Source: an uncultured Oscillospiraceae bacterium (GTDB taxonomy: Bacteria; Bacillota; Clostridia; Oscillospirales; Ruminococcaceae). From it: 21,576 nt of DNA. Shown in pieces: positions 15,195 to 21,576 of this stretch. Positions within the stretch are counted from its first letter, which is position 1. Each line of letters starts with the position of its first letter. A program made the translations under genes and the position numbers. The stretch is from positions 1 to 21,576 of the forward strand of contig URFD01000015.1 of NCBI GenBank assembly GCA_900547015.1. Reading direction: 5' to 3'. The notes beneath the pieces were generated by a model. It was not told the origin of the DNA. It made no database searches and worked only from the letters and a program-made list of their open reading frames with translations.

Positions 15195-15812
15195 TCAGAT
15201 GCCTGTCTGGCTCGGCTGTTCCTCCTGCCGGCTGTCATCCATCAGGTCATACAGCTCTTCCCGGCTCATCAGGGCTCCCAGCACCGTCACCAACGCATTG
15301 GTGGTCAGATGCTCCGGCAGCTTCAGTCTTGCAGAAAGCTGCTTGCGGCGCTGGGCACTGTCCTCTCTGCCACTGAGCCCCAGTTCAAACAAATCCATTT
15401 TGGTAATCGGGTCTGACAGCTGTTCCACCGTATCGACCCCGATTCCTGCCTCGGTCAACGCCCGCAGCAGAACTTCCTCCGGCACTCCCTCCACCCCGAG
15501 CTTTCCCTCTTTGGATGGGTGAGCCTTGCGCTTTTCCTTGCCGTACAGGTCCGGGATATAAACATCCACAATATTTTGCTTGCCACAGATATTCCGCAGA
15601 AAGCTGCGGATGCGAAATCCTGCGACATCCGAATCGGTCAGCACTGCCAAGCCCTGACGCTTTGCCAGCGTCCGCAGCAGCGACTGCATCTCCTTGTCCT
15701 TGTAAATGCGAAATCCATCGGTGCAGATGATTACCCCATCGATGATTCCGCTGAGCTTGATTTTATCGTATTTTCCTTCCACCACAATCGCGCGGTCGGT
15801 ATGAATCATCAT
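15195..15812 (-). CDS. RNase M5-like Toprim protein (DUF4093)
   Basis: A 205-residue protein with an N-terminal Toprim domain: the glutamate motif VVEGKYDK (Glu12) and the DxD motif LTDSDVAGFRIRSFL (Asp60, Asp62) are intact, so metal-dependent phosphotransfer chemistry is possible. The remainder (about 115-205) matches the helical DUF4093 tail seen with this domain in clostridia. Closest known function is RNase M5, which matures 5S rRNA, but the tail differs, so the substrate is not assured. I set the start at the ATG 15812 behind AAGGATGG; an in-frame TTG at 15854 would overlap holA by 26 bases. Gaps are 16 bases to holA and 17 to the MBOAT gene. Confidence 0.85.
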   Translation of the reverse strand: MMIHTDRAIVVEGKYDKIKLSGIIDGVIICTDGFRIYKDKEMQSLLRTLAKRQGLAVLTDSDVAGFRIRSFLRNICGKQNIVDVYIPDLYGKEKRKAHPSKEGKLGVEGVPEEVLLRALTEAGIGVDTVEQLSDPITKMDLFELGLSGREDSAQRRKQLSARLKLPEHLTTNALVTVLGALMSREELYDLMDDSRQEEQPSQTGI

Positions 15813-15828
15813 CTTCCCATCCTTTTTC

Positions 15829-16908
15829 TCACTGTGTCTTGCCGCCGGACGCAATCACAAACAGCTCTGTGACCGCCTGCTCCAGTAGCAGCTGGTTGTC
15901 CGCGCGGCTGCTCTTCATCCGAAAATCGGTTTGCGCCAGATAGACCACCGAGCTTCGCAGCACCTCCAACGGATAGCGCGAGCAATCCCGCAGGCTGTTG
16001 CGGACCACAAACTCCCTGCCGCGATAGGAAAAATTTTCCTTGATGGCATCTTCTCCCTGACCCATCGCCTTTGCGGTCTTGGCAATATACAAATCCAGAT
16101 AAGCCCCGGACAGCGCCGCCAGAATCACAGTCGGCTGGTAGCGCAGCCACAGCAAATCCTCGACAATCCGCATCGCCTTCTCGAAGCGGTCGGCAAGGAT
16201 GGCCTTTGCCAAATCGTAAACCGAGCCGCTGACCGTCTTGCAGGTGATGCGTTCTACCATTTCCGAGGTCACCTCAACCGGGTGCTCCGGCGAGGCGTCA
16301 TAGGTCGCCTGAAGGTAGGCTGACAGCTTTTCCAACTCTCCGGACAGAGTGAGCATATCCTTTTCGCATCGCTCCATCAGGAGATTGCAGATGTCTCTGG
16401 TCGCGGTACAGCCGCGCGGTTCCAAACGGGAACGGATAAAGCGGCTCAGCTCGGAGCTGTCCCGCTTTTTCAGCTCGATGACAGCGCCTGCCTTGTCGCA
16501 CAGCGAGACCAGCTTTTTGGCGGCGGCACTCTTCTTCGGCAGAAATTCCTCCTTGTCCACCACCAAAATCAGGACGGTCGTCTCGGGCGGGTCCTCCAAC
16601 AGAGCCGTCATCTTTTCCTTGTCCTGTGCGTTCATCGCCTCAAAGTCAAATTTATCCACCACCACGCAGCGCTGCTCCGCCAGAAACGGGGCCGCCTCAC
16701 AGGATTCGACCACCGCATCCACCGACAGCTCGCCGCCGTTAAAACAATGAAAATTAAACTGCTCAAATTCCTCGGGTGCAGCCAATCGAATCAACCGCTT
16801 GCGGTACATCTCCTTGAGATATTTTTCCTCCCCATACAGCAGGTAAACGCGGTACAGGTGGCCCATCTTGATATTTTGCAGCAGCTGGCTTTCCTCTTTC
16901 AAAATCAT
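15829..16908 (-). CDS. holA: DNA polymerase III delta subunit (clamp loader)
   Basis: A 359-residue protein of the HolA family (about 340 usual). The N-terminal LYRVYLLYGEEKYLKEMYRKRL is the degenerate nucleotide-binding start, VVVDKFDFEAMN and TTVLILVVDKEEF the central strands, and LTLSGELEKLSAYL and YQPTVILAALSGAYLDLYIAK belong to the helical collar. Delta opens the sliding clamp in the clamp-loader complex. The open frame extends far upstream to 17286 but that part is an arginine/glycine-rich shadow of comEC. The start is ATG 16908, four-base overlap with the comEC stop, with AGGAAG upstream. comEC-holA adjacency is classical in Firmicutes, although rpsT, the usual neighbour in Bacillus, is not here. 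Confidence 0.94.
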   Translation of the reverse strand: MILKEESQLLQNIKMGHLYRVYLLYGEEKYLKEMYRKRLIRLAAPEEFEQFNFHCFNGGELSVDAVVESCEAAPFLAEQRCVVVDKFDFEAMNAQDKEKMTALLEDPPETTVLILVVDKEEFLPKKSAAAKKLVSLCDKAGAVIELKKRDSSELSRFIRSRLEPRGCTATRDICNLLMERCEKDMLTLSGELEKLSAYLQATYDASPEHPVEVTSEMVERITCKTVSGSVYDLAKAILADRFEKAMRIVEDLLWLRYQPTVILAALSGAYLDLYIAKTAKAMGQGEDAIKENFSYRGREFVVRNSLRDCSRYPLEVLRSSVVYLAQTDFRMKSSRADNQLLLEQAVTELFVIASGGKTQ

Positions 16909-19058
16909 ACCGAACTTCCTGCCTTTCCGTTCAACATCAGGCGCAGGACCGGCCGCTCGCGCAGCAGGTAGTAGGCGCCTTCTTCCTGTTCTATTATAGC
17001 ATAGTTCTGTTCTGATTTTAAGATTTTTTTCTGACCCGCCCAAATCTCTGCCTCCCCGCTCCGGCAGGAGATGGTCACTCCGCCCAGCAGTTGAACCTGT
17101 AACTGCTCCGGAGTTATGACCTTGGCCTCTCCGGCTGCCCGACAGATATGCGGATAGAGCGCTCCGGAGCTTGGAATTGCGATTGCCCTTGCCGGAACCT
17201 GCTCCAACAGCAAATCGATTCCGGCACTTTTGGTGGTCGTGTCGCGGTCGCACAGCAGAATCTCCATCTGCTCGACACCCTCGCACCGCAGAATGGACGC
17301 AATCTCCCGCGCTTCATAGCCGGTGCAGACATCGCCCACCACAGCACCCTGCCCATCTCGGGTCAGAATCAGCGCGTGTTCGGTCGAAAAGACGTTGAGC
17401 ACCCCTTGATTCATCAGATGCTGCGCCGCCGCATTGACACAAAGGCAGCAGATGATACAGCTAACGACACACTTTACCCGGCTTCTTTGTTGCCAAGTAG
17501 TTATTTCGTCGAAATGATATACAAATAGTATCAGCAAAATGACGCAAATCAGGGAACAAACGAGATTCCCGACCCCGTGAAGATACAGCTGGGAGCCGGG
17601 CATCTGGGAGACCAGCTTGCTGACGAACAAAATCCATCGCGCAAAAAGCCCGCTCAACCCAGCCAAGACCCTCTCTGCCAGCAGAAAGACGCTCCTGCCA
17701 AGCAGGTCATCCACCATGCAGAACAGCAGCGCAACCATCGACAAAAGCATCATGGGAGGAACTGCCCACAGGGCAAGCACCGACGACAGGATTCCCCACA
17801 CCGGCACGGTGTGAAAGTGGAAAATCAAAAGCGGCAGAGAAAATACCGACGCGGCAAGCGAGGCCGCTACCGTTGCACAGATGTCGATGGCAAGAGCTTC
17901 CCATCTTCCCTGAAGGTGTCCCAAAATCCAGCTGACCGGCAAAAGCTGCTGGATGCTTTGGAACAAGGTCGTGGTGCACAGCAGGATGCCCAGCGCCGCA
18001 CCAAACGAAAGCTGGAAAGAGATGGACCACAGGACAAAGGGATTCCAGAGCAGAAGAACCATCGCTGCTACCGACAGCGACGAAAGCCCGTCCTCCTCCT
18101 GATGCAGGATAAAGCCCAGCACGAACATTCCGGACATCAGTGCCGCCCTCATCGCAGAGGGGGAAAACTGCGCCAGCACCAGATACCCCACCACCGGCAG
18201 AAGGGAAAGCGTAAAGGACCAGGTTTGGGGAAGATACAAAAAGGAGAACAGCCAACGGCTGAACATCGCCATCATGGTGAGGTGGATTCCGGATACAGCC
18301 AGCAGATGAACCAGTCCCGACTCCTGCATCATCTCATAAAAGGGCTGTTCTAACTCTTCCCGGCTGCCCAGCAGAACTCCCTCGACAAGTCCGCGAACCG
18401 GAGGCTGATACAACAAATCCATCTGGGAAAGCAGCTTCTCCCGAAGGCTGTCCCTCTCCTCGATGAGACGGATGGGATGTTCCCCCGACAGAAGATGAAA
18501 ATAGATTCCGCGTCCCCACTCTGAACGATGGATGTCGGTGTTGAGCTGTGCATCGATTTCCACCAGATCCCCGACTTCTCCTGCTGGTTCTCCATAGCTG
18601 TACACCCGCGCCTTCTTCCCTTTGAGCTGCTTCGGATACTCCGCCTGCAAAAGATAGCGGCTTCCATAGTCGGTAACCTCCCACTTGAGGATTTTCCCCT
18701 GAACCGTCTGCTCTCCCTGCATTTGGTAGATTGGAACCATCGTGCGTTCCAGCGCGAAAAAGTCCGCCGTTACTGCCACCGCCGCCACCGTTAAAACCAA
18801 CAGGCACCGTCCCCATCCCCGCTTTCTGCTCAGTAGCATCACCGGGAGCATCAGTGCCAATACCAACATGAGGGCAATCATGCTGCGCTCGAAGCCGCTT
18901 TGGGACAGCAGCCATCGACAGCAGGGCAGAAAGAGCGCCGTCACCACCAGAAAAACCACCGCACTCCAGCAGGCCGGACGCTCAATCGGCCGACTGCACG
19001 CATAGAAAAAGGGCCTGCGCCTGCCCTTGGATAATTTCTTCCCGACTAAAGTTCCCAT
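16905..19058 (-). CDS. comEC: ComEC/Rec2-family DNA uptake channel with degenerate C-terminal domain
   Basis: A 717-residue membrane protein. Order: two to three N-terminal helices, a soluble OB-like DUF4131 segment at about 110-200, then the competence channel domain from about 215 containing HLLAVSGIHLTMM (251-263) and FSPSAMRAALMSG. At the C-terminus (552-717) a metallo-beta-lactamase-like region has the expected layout but not the ligands: the usual VGQGDA is FSTEHA, and the usual THxDxDHxGG is CDRDTTTKSAG (603-613). In competent bacteria ComEC carries single-stranded DNA across the membrane. I chose ATG 19058 with GAGGAG seven bases upstream, giving a 77-base overlap with the preceding gene; longer starts lack such a site. 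Confidence 0.92.
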   Translation of the reverse strand: MGTLVGKKLSKGRRRPFFYACSRPIERPACWSAVVFLVVTALFLPCCRWLLSQSGFERSMIALMLVLALMLPVMLLSRKRGWGRCLLVLTVAAVAVTADFFALERTMVPIYQMQGEQTVQGKILKWEVTDYGSRYLLQAEYPKQLKGKKARVYSYGEPAGEVGDLVEIDAQLNTDIHRSEWGRGIYFHLLSGEHPIRLIEERDSLREKLLSQMDLLYQPPVRGLVEGVLLGSREELEQPFYEMMQESGLVHLLAVSGIHLTMMAMFSRWLFSFLYLPQTWSFTLSLLPVVGYLVLAQFSPSAMRAALMSGMFVLGFILHQEEDGLSSLSVAAMVLLLWNPFVLWSISFQLSFGAALGILLCTTTLFQSIQQLLPVSWILGHLQGRWEALAIDICATVAASLAASVFSLPLLIFHFHTVPVWGILSSVLALWAVPPMMLLSMVALLFCMVDDLLGRSVFLLAERVLAGLSGLFARWILFVSKLVSQMPGSQLYLHGVGNLVCSLICVILLILFVYHFDEITTWQQRSRVKCVVSCIICCLCVNAAAQHLMNQGVLNVFSTEHALILTRDGQGAVVGDVCTGYEAREIASILRCEGVEQMEILLCDRDTTTKSAGIDLLLEQVPARAIAIPSSGALYPHICRAAGEAKVITPEQLQVQLLGGVTISCRSGEAEIWAGQKKILKSEQNYAIIEQEEGAYYLLRERPVLRLMLNGKAGSSV

Positions 19059-19371
19059 GTTCCAGCTCCTCATCGCACATTTGGGACAGCTGTTCATAAA
19101 ACCAGTTCACCAGCTCCTGACACTCCCAGCGTCCAACTCCTTCTGCTACAGCCCGCTCCAGCACCTCAAACAGCAGGTCCTCCGCTTCTCCAAGCTCTCC
19201 CTGATGGAGCATCCGCTCCAAGTCATCTTGAAGAGAAACAGGCTCCCCCTGCGGTGTGGTCGGAACAAGCTCCTGCTGCTGTTTCGGACGATACTCCTTG
19301 CCGAACAGCAGCTTTGCATAGACGCGAATCAGCCCTTCCAGCTGTCTTGTGAAAAAATCCTCTCCTGCCAC
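18982..19371 (-). CDS. DUF6483-like small protein
   Basis: A 129-residue acidic helical protein. The N-terminal pattern DFFTRQLEGLIRVYAKLLFGKE (in part FFTRQLEGLIRVYAKLLFG) resembles DUF6483 proteins of clostridia, whose function is unknown. Helical repeats follow (LERMLHQGELGEAEDLLFEVLE), reminiscent of TPR-like packing. I prefer GTG 19371 because AGGGGTGA lies five bases upstream; ATG 19377 and GTG 19380 are alternatives. It is the first gene of the minus-strand operon, with its 3' end overlapping comEC by 77 bases. Family assignment is from memory of the pattern. Confidence 0.75.
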   Translation of the reverse strand: MAGEDFFTRQLEGLIRVYAKLLFGKEYRPKQQQELVPTTPQGEPVSLQDDLERMLHQGELGEAEDLLFEVLERAVAEGVGRWECQELVNWFYEQLSQMCDEELEHGNFSREEIIQGQAQALFLCVQSAD

Positions 19372-19400
19372 GCACATCACCCCTGTCCCGATTTTCCTAC

Positions 19401-19429
19401 ATTATACTATAAAGAGCCCCGAAAGAAAA
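19401..19429 (-). promoter_or_regulatory. Promoter of the DUF6483-comEC-holA operon
   Basis: On the minus strand a perfect TATAAT (19401-19406) lies 17 bases from TTTTCT (19424-19429), a weak -35. The predicted start would leave a leader of about 20 bases before the GTG at 19371. Confidence 0.6.
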
Positions 19430-19491
19430 GCCAGCTGCGCCCGAAGCCCCGGTTTTTGGGAAGCTGTGCCGTTTTTCGTGCGGCAAAAAGG

Positions 19492-19520
19492 TTTACATCC
19501 CTCCCAAAAGGCGATATAAT
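19492..19520 (+). promoter_or_regulatory. Promoter of the D-2-hydroxyacid dehydrogenase gene
   Basis: TTTACA at 19492-19497, a 17-base spacer, and perfect TATAAT at 19515-19520. The expected start is near 19527, giving a 30-base leader with CAGGAGG at 19541-19547. Confidence 0.8.
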
Positions 19521-19556
19521 GAAGAAAATCATACTGCCGTCAGGAGGTTGTTTGTT

Positions 19557-20504
19557 ATGAAAATCGTTTTGCTGGAATCGCTGGGAATTTCCCAGGAAAT
19601 ATTGGACACCTACTCCAAGCCGCTGGTTCAGGCAGGCCATGTGTTCGAGCATTATTCTCGGGACACCGACCCGCAGGTACAGATTGAACGGGTGCATGAT
19701 GCCGATATTATCATGATTGCCAATATGCCGCTGAGCGGTCAGGTCATCCGCGCTTGCAAAAATCTGAAACTAATCGATGTTGCCTTTACCGGCGTTGACC
19801 ATGTGGACCTTCAGGCTGCCCGTGAGATGGGGGTCAAGGTCAGCAACGCCGCCGGATATTCCACCCAGGCAGTTGCAGAAATCGCCCTGTGCATGATGCT
19901 CTCCCTGCTGAGAAATATTCCGCAGGTGGAGGAGCGCTGCCGTCAGGGTCAGACCAAGGACGGTCTGGTTGGCTGTGAGCTTCGTGGAAAAACAGTCGGT
20001 ATCGTCGGAGCCGGTGCCATCGGATGCCGTACCGCCGAGCTGTGCCATGCCTTTGGCTGTCGGGTTCTGGGCTTTAAGCGCCATGTCACCGGAAACGAGC
20101 CGGACTTTATGGAGATGGTTTCGCTGGACGAGCTGCTCTCCCGCTCCGACATTGTCTCCCTGCACTGTCCAATCAACGATGATTCCCGAAATCTCATCAA
20201 TGCCCAAACCATTTCCAACATGAAGCAGGGCGCATACCTCATCAACACCGCCCGCGGCCCTGTTGTTGATTCTAAGGCTCTGGCAAATGCGCTCAACAGC
20301 GGTTATCTGGCCGGCGCAGGCATCGATGTCTTTGAAACAGAGCCGCCGCTCGCTCTCGAGCATCCGCTCCTCCACAGCCGCAACACCATCGTAACCCCGC
20401 ACGTTGCCTTTGCTTCTGCCGAGTCGATGCTGGCCCGTGCCGACATTGTGTTCGACAACATCACCAGCTTCCTGAACGGCTCCCAGAAAAACATTATCCT
20501 GTAA
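19557..20504 (+). CDS. D-isomer-specific 2-hydroxyacid dehydrogenase
   Basis: A 315-residue NAD(P)-dependent dehydrogenase that interconverts a 2-oxoacid and a D-2-hydroxyacid (hydroxypyruvate/glyoxylate reductase or phosphoglycerate-dehydrogenase-like). The dinucleotide loop is GAGAIG at 151-156. Catalytic residues are Arg233 in NTARGPVVD, Glu262 in DVFETEPP, and His282 in TPHVAFAS. The second strand of the cofactor fold ends LGFKRH, lacking the Asp typical of NAD-specific members and offering Lys/Arg, which hints at NADP. The start is ATG 19557 behind CAGGAGG; TTG 19548 overlaps that site. It stands alone, with its own promoter and terminator. The real substrate cannot be stated. Confidence 0.92.
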   Translation: MKIVLLESLGISQEILDTYSKPLVQAGHVFEHYSRDTDPQVQIERVHDADIIMIANMPLSGQVIRACKNLKLIDVAFTGVDHVDLQAAREMGVKVSNAAGYSTQAVAEIALCMMLSLLRNIPQVEERCRQGQTKDGLVGCELRGKTVGIVGAGAIGCRTAELCHAFGCRVLGFKRHVTGNEPDFMEMVSLDELLSRSDIVSLHCPINDDSRNLINAQTISNMKQGAYLINTARGPVVDSKALANALNSGYLAGAGIDVFETEPPLALEHPLLHSRNTIVTPHVAFASAESMLARADIVFDNITSFLNGSQKNIIL

Positions 20505-20528
20505 GCTGAAACATCCCAGTAACAGATA

Positions 20529-20575
20529 ACCCCCGAGAAACCGCAGTGTTCTGCGATTTCTCGGGGGTCTTTTTT
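20529..20575 (+). terminator. Intrinsic terminator after the dehydrogenase gene
   Basis: ACCCCCGAGAAA and TTTCTCGGGGGT pair, continue through CGCAG/CTGCG after a C-A mismatch, and close on the loop TGTT. A run of T follows. On the minus strand the exit side is not T-rich. Confidence 0.92.
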
Positions 20576-20620
20576 GAAAATTTTCTATTCTGCCAACGCA
20601 GGACGACAAGCCGGAATCGT

Positions 20621-21520
20621 TTATTCCTTACAAAATTCAAACGAAAAATAGTAGAGATAGTCATTTTGGGCAAGGGCTTCGGTTGGTCCATCCGTAAAAT
20701 AAGACAGGTCCACCACCCTCATTTCATCGTTGTCATAGATACACGCCACAAGTGCCTGCTCCTCGTTGTAGCGAATTTCTGTTTTCCCTTTTATTTCTGA
20801 TGCGGATCTGCCAAAATACTCTCGCCCCTCTACCCCATCCAAGATGGGAAATTCGGTTGAAAGCTTCGTGCCATCTGTGGCTATAATCAGTCGAATCACA
20901 TAGTTTTGAAAGTCTGGCACAATCAGAATTTCGCCGTTTTTCGGTGAACCAATGCCCTCAAATCCAAGCCCAACATCTTCCTTGTTCACCAGCTTCCCCG
21001 ATTGATATTCCGAACAATAGAGTTTGAGCTGGCTGTAGTCATCCGTTGTCGTAAACTTGTAAACATATGCTCCATCAGGCCCGGCAAACAGCTCTGCAAT
21101 CTGTCTTTCAACACTATCTTGTTCTACCGGTGCAATCTCATTCCGAGGTTTCCCCGCTTGATATACGGCAACTCCAATCATCAAGATTGCCAGTATCGTG
21201 ATGACGAGCATCAGCCAGATAATCCTCTTGAGACCCTTCTGCTTCTGTTTATGATCTGTGACAACTTCAATAATAGTTTCTTCCGACCTCTGAATCAGAT
21301 TCCCTTGATCGATATCTTCACCGGCTAAGAATTCATTGATACTAATGCCAAGGAGCGAACAAAGGTCAGAATAAATCGATACATCCGGAAGGCAGATCCC
21401 GCGCTCCCATTTGGAAACAGACTTATCGCTCATGCCTAATTTTTCAGCAAGCTGCTTTTGCGTCATGTCCAAGCCCTTGCGCTTACCCGCAATATACTTT
21501 CCGATTTTGATAAGATCCAT
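20621..21520 (-). CDS. Membrane-anchored XRE-family regulator
   Basis: A 299-residue protein. The N-terminal helix-turn-helix of the Cro/C1 (XRE) type covers about residues 5-65, with the recognition region LAEKLGMSDKSVSKWERG and the following LPDVSIYSDLCSLLGIS. One membrane helix follows at about 98-121 (IIWLMLVITILAILMIGVAVY). The last about 175 residues should lie outside the cell and are rich in beta-strand patterns and Asp/Tyr; I do not recognise this domain. A DNA-binding head with an outer sensor suggests envelope-signal control. The start is ATG 21520 with AAGGAGG seven bases upstream; the ten-codon upstream extension is rejected. Its DNA looks richer in A+T than neighbouring genes, a possible sign of transfer. 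Confidence 0.9.
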   Translation of the reverse strand: MDLIKIGKYIAGKRKGLDMTQKQLAEKLGMSDKSVSKWERGICLPDVSIYSDLCSLLGISINEFLAGEDIDQGNLIQRSEETIIEVVTDHKQKQKGLKRIIWLMLVITILAILMIGVAVYQAGKPRNEIAPVEQDSVERQIAELFAGPDGAYVYKFTTTDDYSQLKLYCSEYQSGKLVNKEDVGLGFEGIGSPKNGEILIVPDFQNYVIRLIIATDGTKLSTEFPILDGVEGREYFGRSASEIKGKTEIRYNEEQALVACIYDNDEMRVVDLSYFTDGPTEALAQNDYLYYFSFEFCKE

Positions 21521-21545
21521 ATGATTACCTCCTTCGTTTGAGTGA

Positions 21546-21554
21546 ATCATACCA
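21546..21554 (-). promoter_or_regulatory. Extended -10 of the XRE regulator promoter
   Basis: On the minus strand TGG followed by TATGAT (an extended -10, TGnTATGAT) lies about 25 bases before the ATG at 21520. The -35 region would fall at the window edge and no good hexamer is seen. Confidence 0.4.
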
Positions 21555-21576
21555 TCTTTTTGAGGAAAACCACACC

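Noticed and set aside
16909..17286. Extended N-terminus of HolA
   Set aside because: Overlaps the end of comEC in another frame, is Arg/Gly-rich, and the ATG at 16908 has its own ribosome site and matches the family start.
17577..18353. A 258-codon plus-strand frame
   Set aside because: Antisense of comEC; very high Gln/Lys/Arg content and no domain.

Overview
The window looks like chromosomal DNA of a Gram-positive anaerobic gut-type clostridium. The order Oscillospirales (Oscillospiraceae / Butyricicoccus-like) is the best guess. Reasons: a complete clostridial V/A-type ATPase operon, a DUF3793-flavodoxin pair, frequent TTG and GTG starts behind strong GGAGG sites, and an intergenic repeat with two linked hairpins that I recall from this order. 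No RNA genes, CRISPR array, insertion sequence or phage genes were seen.

Region 1 (1-8957): nine co-directional genes encode a complete rotary V-type ATPase in the Enterococcus hirae ntp order: H-like stalk, I, K, E, C, F, A, B, D. Most junctions overlap or are under 70 bp. The exception is a 151-bp gap between F and A that carries three RNA hairpins. The ring subunit K keeps every side-chain ligand of the E. hirae NtpK sodium site, so a sodium-coupled enzyme is predicted. A strong intrinsic terminator closes the operon.

Region 2 (8958-10300): an iron-response-type unit, DUF3793 protein plus flavodoxin. It has a near-consensus promoter, three inverted repeats of identical geometry (GTTAG-N6-CTAAY), and an intrinsic terminator inside the leader upstream of the first gene. 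This suggests both repressor control and either attenuation or a short leader RNA. A terminator follows flavodoxin, then the two-hairpin repeat.

Region 3 (10391-12702): a minus-strand iron-type alcohol dehydrogenase, an unrecognised 202-residue protein upstream of it, and a divergent small lipoprotein whose stop codon overlaps that of the next convergent gene.

Region 4 (12699-19371, minus strand): one apparent six-gene operon, DUF6483 - comEC - holA - RNase M5-like Toprim/DUF4093 - MBOAT - DHHW/AlgX-like. It joins DNA uptake and replication genes to a cell-surface acyl-transfer pair. Both members of that pair lack their family's signature catalytic residues: MBOAT has GLWFG instead of GLWHG and RFN instead of RWH, and the DHHW motif is replaced by APGL. 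ComEC's C-terminal metallo-beta-lactamase domain also lacks its metal-binding motif. This is the most unusual part of the window.

Region 5 (19372-21576): a D-2-hydroxyacid dehydrogenase with a good promoter and terminator, and a minus-strand membrane-anchored XRE-type regulator whose base composition looks AT-richer than its surroundings.
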